Assembly: GCA_003151665.1 (NCBI GenBank)
Contig: PLYD01000232.1
Location: 36,153-46,585 of the forward strand
Direction of reading: 5' to 3'
DNA length: 10,433 nt
Source: Candidatus Dormiibacterota bacterium
Lineage (GTDB): Bacteria; Chloroflexota; Dormibacteria; Dormibacterales; Dormibacteraceae
The notes under the pieces were generated by a model. The model saw nothing but the letters and a program-made list of their open reading frames with translations. It was not told the DNA's origin and did no database searches. Position 1 is the first letter of the stretch. Each line of letters opens with the position of its first letter. Below, piece by piece: positions 7,209 to 10,433 of the stretch. The translations under genes and the position numbers were made by a program.

Positions 7209-8221
7209 GGGAAGTACTGGTGCACCAGCGGTAGGATCGCGCCCCACACCGGAACCACGTAGCCCGAGGGGCACCCACATCCGTGCGTGTAAGGCGGCAG
7301 CAGGACCACCTGCAGGATGTTCTTGATGTCGATGCTGCCGGCGAGCGGCAGCAATGTCGCGATGCGCGACAGCGACATGTCGGTCTTGATCTGGCCCTTC
7401 ATGGCCGCCGCCAGCAAGGGCACGTCCTCGGCCGAAATCTGCGCGGCCTTGGCCCGCAGAGCAAGTAGCACCACCTGCTGCCGAGCCGATCGGCCGAAGT
7501 CGCTCTGCAGGTCGTTGTGGCGAGACCTGACGTACTCAAGAGCGTGCGTTCCGTCAAGGTGCTGTGGTCCCGCCATAACGGCCACTCGCAAGTATCGATA
7601 AGGATTGCCCGGGCCTATGTCGTATGGGTAGAAGTCGTCGAAGACCGGGGCTTGCGTGACCACATCGATGCCGCCGATTGCATTGATGACGTTGACGAGT
7701 CCGGCCAGACCGATCCAGATATACGCATCGATCTTGATGCCGAAGTTGTTCTCCACCGTGGCGATCGCAGCACCCGCTCCGCCGAGCGCGTAGGCGCCAT
7801 CGATCTTGTTGGTGCCGCCGGTTGACAGCGGGACCCACAGGTCCCGTGGGATCGACAGCATCGTGACCTTCTTGGAGGTTGGGTTGAAGCGAACGATGAT
7901 CATCGACTGCGTCAGCACGCCCCCGAGAAACTTTGCGTCGTTGTCCGACCCAAGAAGCAGAACCGTGAAGGCGCCTGGAGGGTGCGGTGGGGTCGGCGTC
8001 GTGGTGCCTTTGGAAATCGACGGCGACGGCGAGGGCGAAGGCACCACAACGACCTGGCTGGTGGCGTCGACAGCCTCCTGAATCGCGGGCATGAAGTACG
8101 CGAAGCCGCCCGCCGCGCTCGACAGCGCTACGGCGATAACAGCCATAGAGAGAATGCGAAGGGGCCGAAGACGCCCTTGCGAGGCACGGGCGCGGCGGCC
8201 CGGTCGATAGCCGAGCAGCAC
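7205..8221 (-). CDS. LCP family (LytR-CpsA-Psr) cell wall glycopolymer ligase
   Basis: This 338-residue protein belongs to the enzymes that move polyisoprenoid-linked glycopolymers (teichoic acids, capsule, arabinogalactan) onto peptidoglycan outside the membrane. A basic N-terminus and one transmembrane segment (about 22-44) are followed by a P/S/T-rich linker (61-83). The LCP domain runs from about 85 to 262: FTVLLLGSDND, then MIIVRFNPTSKKVTMLSIPRDLWVP with Arg126 of IPRD, KIDGAYALGG, ALEYVRSRH with Arg232 and Arg234, and DFGRSARQQ (241-249). These Arg and Gln residues are those that bind the pyrophosphate in characterised members. The metal-binding Asp of the usual SDT motif is replaced: the sequence reads TQS (104-106). 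The start is a GTG at 8221 with no clear Shine-Dalgarno; an ATG before the membrane segment (residue 26) is an alternative. It is the first gene of a two-gene operon with the propeller gene (ATGA overlap). Confidence 0.92.
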   Translation of the reverse strand: MLLGYRPGRRARASQGRLRPLRILSMAVIAVALSSAAGGFAYFMPAIQEAVDATSQVVVVPSPSPSPSISKGTTTPTPPHPPGAFTVLLLGSDNDAKFLGGVLTQSMIIVRFNPTSKKVTMLSIPRDLWVPLSTGGTNKIDGAYALGGAGAAIATVENNFGIKIDAYIWIGLAGLVNVINAIGGIDVVTQAPVFDDFYPYDIGPGNPYRYLRVAVMAGPQHLDGTHALEYVRSRHNDLQSDFGRSARQQVVLLALRAKAAQISAEDVPLLAAAMKGQIKTDMSLSRIATLLPLAGSIDIKNILQVVLLPPYTHGCGCPSGYVVPVWGAILPLVHQYFP

Positions 8222-8307
8222 GGGCGTGAATTCTAGCCCGACCGGCGACTCAACTTTGTAAAGGAGTTGTTAACGCCTTTTGGCTCCCTCGGTGGCCAGA
8301 GCGACCG

Positions 8308-8388
8308 CTACTGGTGGAGCGCCAGCTGGGTCGCCTTGACGGCCAGGAGAATCACAGCCACTACCAGGTAGCCCGCCATGGCGATCAT
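8308..8388 (-). CDS. Possible 26-aa single-span membrane microprotein
   Basis: An ATG at 8388 overlaps the TGA of the Nramp remnant as ATGA. It opens a 26-residue frame beginning MIAMAGYLVVAVILLAV and ending ATQLALHQ, that is, one hydrophobic span and a short polar tail. Third codon positions are GC-rich as in real genes here. The frame is open upstream to a TTG at 8451, which would give 47 residues with a polar N-terminal half. It may be a small membrane protein once coupled to the transporter, or an extra C-terminal span of that transporter now in another frame. I do not recognise a family, and expression is unproven. Confidence 0.35.
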   Translation of the reverse strand: MIAMAGYLVVAVILLAVKATQLALHQ

Positions 8389-8780
8389 CGCCACCGCGTC
8401 GGAGCTGACCAGGTTGGGCGCTCCAGCAGAACGAGAGCCGGCATCCGCCAATTCTCACGGTCGGCACGAGAGACCTCCGGCTCCGGGCTGGCGCCCCGCC
8501 GGGCGGCCCAGACCCACGCGCTTCCAGCCACGAGAGCGACCGCCGTCATGGCGCCAAGCACTACCACCAACCGGTTCACGTCGACCGACGGAAAAACAGT
8601 CGAAATCACCAGCACCATAGAAAGGACGAGGAGCGCGCTGATGATGACGGCGACCACGAGGTTCAGCCGCGGCCGGGTGGCCCATGGGCCGAGCACCGCG
8701 CGGTCGTTGCAAAGAAGGACCACGAAAATTGTCGAGCTGGGCAGAAGGATGCCGGCCAGCGCCGCCAAACGCGACACGCG
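8385..8780 (-). pseudogene. 3' remnant of an Nramp-type divalent metal transporter (MntH-like), 5' part missing
   Basis: The minus frame ending at the TGA at 8385 encodes about 130 residues resembling the C-terminal third of Nramp (Mn2+/Fe2+:H+ symporter) proteins. The similarity begins around LAALAGILLPSS. It continues through LLCNDRAVLGPW, the loop typical of actinobacterial Nramp sequences (LLNDRELMG-like), and a hydrophobic span ending STVFP. A further span AMTAVALVAGSAWVWAARR and a polar tail follow. The substrate-binding DPGN and MPH motifs of the N-terminal half are absent from the window. The frame stays open upstream to an ATG at 8858, but those extra residues are antisense to the neighbouring epimerase remnant and do not look like a transporter. 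It therefore appears 5'-truncated and non-functional. The family call rests on recognising motifs in a short fragment. Confidence 0.6.
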
Positions 8781-8798
8781 GAAGGAAGTCGTGAGCGA

Positions 8799-9005
8799 GG
8801 CAACGTCTATGCAATCCGGCGATATATAGCCAAGTTGCTTGCACTGGCCGGCGGCCACGTGTTGCTGCGCAACGTGGAGCGTGGCCCATCGCAGAGCTAC
8901 GTGGTGGGCGACCCATCAAAGCTCCAGGGCCTCGGATGGTCACCAAAATACGCCCTCGACACGTCTCTGCGTGACGGGCTGCTGAACCTCACTGCAAATC
9001 GCTGA
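8799..9005 (+). pseudogene. 3' remnant of an NAD-dependent epimerase/dehydratase (nucleotide-sugar, GDP-mannose dehydratase-like), 5' part missing
   Basis: The plus frame ending at the TGA at 9003-9005 reads like the last 68 residues of an extended-SDR nucleotide-sugar enzyme. It has GNVYAI (the EVYN-type strand), a helix IAKLLALAGG, then VVGDPSKLQGLGWSPKY and LDTSLRDGLL. That is the family's end pattern: GD-x-SK-x-LGW-x-P, then a helix. Its Rossmann GxxGxxG and YxxxK parts are absent from the window, and upstream sequence quickly becomes the antisense of the Nramp remnant, so the 5' part is lost. The stop codon is one base from the encoded CCA of the converging tRNA-Arg. It is too short to be listed among long open frames. 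Confidence is moderate because of its length. Confidence 0.6.
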
Positions 9006-9006
9006 T

Positions 9007-9082
9007 TGGTGCCCCGCCAGGGATTCGAACCCCGGACCCTCTGCTTAGAAGGCAGATGCTCTATCCACTGAGCTAGCGGGGC
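9007..9082 (-). tRNA. tRNA-Arg (anticodon UCU)
   Basis: The minus strand folds into a full cloverleaf: acceptor GCCCCGC/GCGGGGC, D stem GCTC/GAGC, anticodon stem TCTGC/GCAGA with loop CTTCTAA (anticodon TCT), a 5-base variable loop, and a T arm with loop TTCGAAT and one G-U pair. The discriminator is A (9010), and the CCA end is encoded at 9007-9009. Without CCA it spans 73 bases. It reads AGA codons. It is divergent from the M32 peptidase gene (74 bp) and its 3' end abuts the stop codon of the epimerase remnant. tRNA 3' ends are common integration sites for mobile DNA, but no second copy of this end is seen in the window. Confidence 0.97.
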
Positions 9083-9156
9083 GAAGGCGCCATCTCGGAG
9101 AGAATACTTAGATAACCGAAGGTGAGACCAGAGATGCTTCACATCAGGGGGGTGGA

Positions 9157-10433
9157 ATGACCGGCAAGCTGGAGCGTTTGAAGGAGATTCTCGGCGAGGT
9201 GTCCGACCTCAATCGGGCCGGCGCCGTGCTCGCGTGGGACCAGGAGACATTCATGCCGCCGGGTGGCGTCGAGGATCGCGCCGACCAGCTCACGACTCTC
9301 GAGCGCATCAGCCACAGCCGGTTTGCATCGGACGAGGTGGGCGTCTTGCTGGATGCGGCGGATGGCGACGTGGCCCGGTTGCCCTTCGACTCAGACGACG
9401 CGAGCCTGGTTCGCGTTACACGCCGGGATTACGAGCAGGCCCGCAAGCTGCCTCTGGACCTGGTCGGTGAGATCGCGCGGGCGGGCACGATGGCGAGGCC
9501 TGTGTGGCAGAAGGCGCGGGAGGAGGCGAACTTCAGCCTGTTCGCCCCCTACCTCGAGCGGAACGTCGAGCTCAATCGCCGGGTCGCTGACGCGCTGGGT
9601 TACAAGAGGAGGCCTTACGACGCTTTGCTCGATCGCACGGAGCCGGGGTTGACCACCGACCAGCTCGAGGAGATCTTCACGGAGCTCAAGCAGGCGATCG
9701 TACCGCTCGTCGCCGATGTCGCGCGCAATGCGGACGCGGTGGACGATAACGTGCTGCACAGGGGGTTCGACCCCGACGTGCAGGTGCGGTATGCGCTCGA
9801 CCTCGTGACGAAGCTGGGGTACGACATCGAGAGGGGTCGGCAGGATCTGTCCACGCATCCGTTCACGATTCCGTTTGGGCCTGGGGACGTGCGCATCACC
9901 ACCCGGGTGTCGCGCGAGTTCTTCAACGAGTGCTTGTTCGGGTCCATTCATGAGGCGGGGCACGCCATGTACTACCAGGGGGTTGGGAAGAGTCTGAACC
10001 GCACGCCGCTGTGGGATGGGGCATCGCCCGGGGTCCATGAGTCGCAGTCGCGGTTGTGGGAGAACATGGTGGGGCGGAGCGCTGCGTTCTGGCGCCACTT
10101 CTACCCCAGCCTGAAGAGGGCGTTTCCTGAGCCGCTAAAAGGGGTGGACGAGGAGCAGTTCTTCAGAGCGGTCAACAAGTCGTACCCGTCGCTCATTCGC
10201 GTTGAGGCGGACGAGGTCACCTACAACCTGCACATCCTGATGCGGTTCGAGCTGGAGAACGAGATGCTCGAGGGGTCGCTCAAGGTGAGGGACTTGCCTG
10301 AGGCGTGGAATGCGCGGGTCAAGGAGTACCTGGGGATCGAGGTGCCCAATGACGGCGTGGGGGTGTTGCAGGACATCCACTGGTCGTGGGTGGACTTTGC
10401 GGTCTTTCCGGGGTACACGCTGGGCAACCTGAT
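9157..10433 (+). CDS. M32-family metallocarboxypeptidase (carboxypeptidase Taq type), C-terminus off the right edge
   Basis: This zinc-dependent cytoplasmic carboxypeptidase removes C-terminal residues from peptides. The 425 visible residues match the family along their length: N-terminal AVLAWDQETFMPPGG, YDALLDRTEPG, then GSIHEAGHAMYYQG with the HExxH site (His265, Glu266, His269). HESQSRLWENMVGRS follows; its Glu295 lies 26 residues after the second His, the spacing of the third zinc ligand in known members. The RVEADEVTYNLHIL and DIHWSW segments are also present, and FPGYTLGNL is reached at the edge. The family is about 500 residues, so roughly 75 are missing. The ATG at 9157 is preceded by a strong purine run AGGGGGGTGGA. 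The start matches family N-termini (KLERLKEIL). It is divergent from tRNA-Arg, and no partner gene is visible. Confidence 0.95.
   Translation, partial: MTGKLERLKEILGEVSDLNRAGAVLAWDQETFMPPGGVEDRADQLTTLERISHSRFASDEVGVLLDAADGDVARLPFDSDDASLVRVTRRDYEQARKLPLDLVGEIARAGTMARPVWQKAREEANFSLFAPYLERNVELNRRVADALGYKRRPYDALLDRTEPGLTTDQLEEIFTELKQAIVPLVADVARNADAVDDNVLHRGFDPDVQVRYALDLVTKLGYDIERGRQDLSTHPFTIPFGPGDVRITTRVSREFFNECLFGSIHEAGHAMYYQGVGKSLNRTPLWDGASPGVHESQSRLWENMVGRSAAFWRHFYPSLKRAFPEPLKGVDEEQFFRAVNKSYPSLIRVEADEVTYNLHILMRFELENEMLEGSLKVRDLPEAWNARVKEYLGIEVPNDGVGVLQDIHWSWVDFAVFPGYTLGNL

Noticed and set aside
8314..8829. Plus-strand 171-codon frame
   Set aside because: It is antisense to the Nramp remnant and its translation is Arg/Thr/Ser-rich without family motifs.
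8855..8877. Bulged hairpin CCACGTGTTGC/GCAACGTGG downstream of the tRNA
   Set aside because: It lies within the epimerase remnant's coding sequence, has a 2-base bulge and no following U-run, so a terminator role is not supported.
9007..9030. tRNA 3' end as an attachment site of an integrated element
   Set aside because: No second copy of the tRNA 3' sequence and no integrase gene were seen in the window; kept only as context for the truncated genes.
8897..9142. Minus-strand 81-codon frame with PLAQWIEHLPSKQ...RGSNPW
   Set aside because: This is the well-known translation artefact of a tRNA gene; the frame runs through tRNA-Arg.

Overview
The window is a high-GC bacterial chromosome segment (roughly two-thirds G+C by eye, with strongly GC-biased third codon positions). 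Several things point to a Gram-positive-type (monoderm) high-GC lineage: a very large SARP/AfsR-type regulator with BTAD, ATPase and TPR parts, an LCP-family (LytR-CpsA-Psr) wall ligase, a stand-alone GT51 peptidoglycan polymerase, and Pro/Ser linkers next to membrane anchors. Actinomycetota or a soil Chloroflexota-like group such as Candidatus Dormibacterota would fit. This placement is inference from gene content, not from a marker gene.

Layout. (1) 1-1436, minus: a gamma-glutamyltranspeptidase-family Ntn-hydrolase whose C-terminus runs off the left edge. (2) 1437-1471: a hairpin plus T-rich tract just before that gene. (3) 1536-1808, minus: a small hypothetical protein. (4) 1924-5124, minus: the 1066-residue SARP-type ATPase/TPR regulator. 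(5) 5125-5299: a divergent promoter region with a pair of near-identical direct repeats. (6) 5300-6034, plus: a GT51 glycosyltransferase with an N-terminal membrane anchor and no transpeptidase domain. (7) 6042-8221, minus: an operon of an LCP protein followed, with an ATGA stop/start overlap, by a membrane-anchored TolB/PD40-like beta-propeller protein. It converges on the GT51 gene with 7 bp between stop codons. (8) 8222-9006: about 785 bp with no intact gene of normal size. It holds the 3' end of an Nramp-type metal transporter (minus), a possible 26-residue membrane microprotein overlapping its stop codon, and the 3' end of a nucleotide-sugar epimerase/dehydratase (plus). Both lack their 5' parts and meet back to back at about 8780-8799. 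(9) 9007-9082, minus: tRNA-Arg(UCU) with encoded CCA. (10) 9157 to the right edge, plus: an M32-family metallocarboxypeptidase.

How it works together. Genes 6 and 7 form a plausible cell-envelope module: GT51 polymerises glycan strands, the LCP protein attaches glycopolymers, and the propeller is an exported partner of unknown role. The GGT-like enzyme and the M32 peptidase are general peptide or amino-acid hydrolases. The most unusual part is the back-to-back junction of two 5'-truncated genes abutting a tRNA gene, which looks like a recombination or deletion scar. I found no clear evidence of a wholly new multi-gene system. The better leads are atypical active-site residues in the GGT-like and LCP proteins and the small ORFs.
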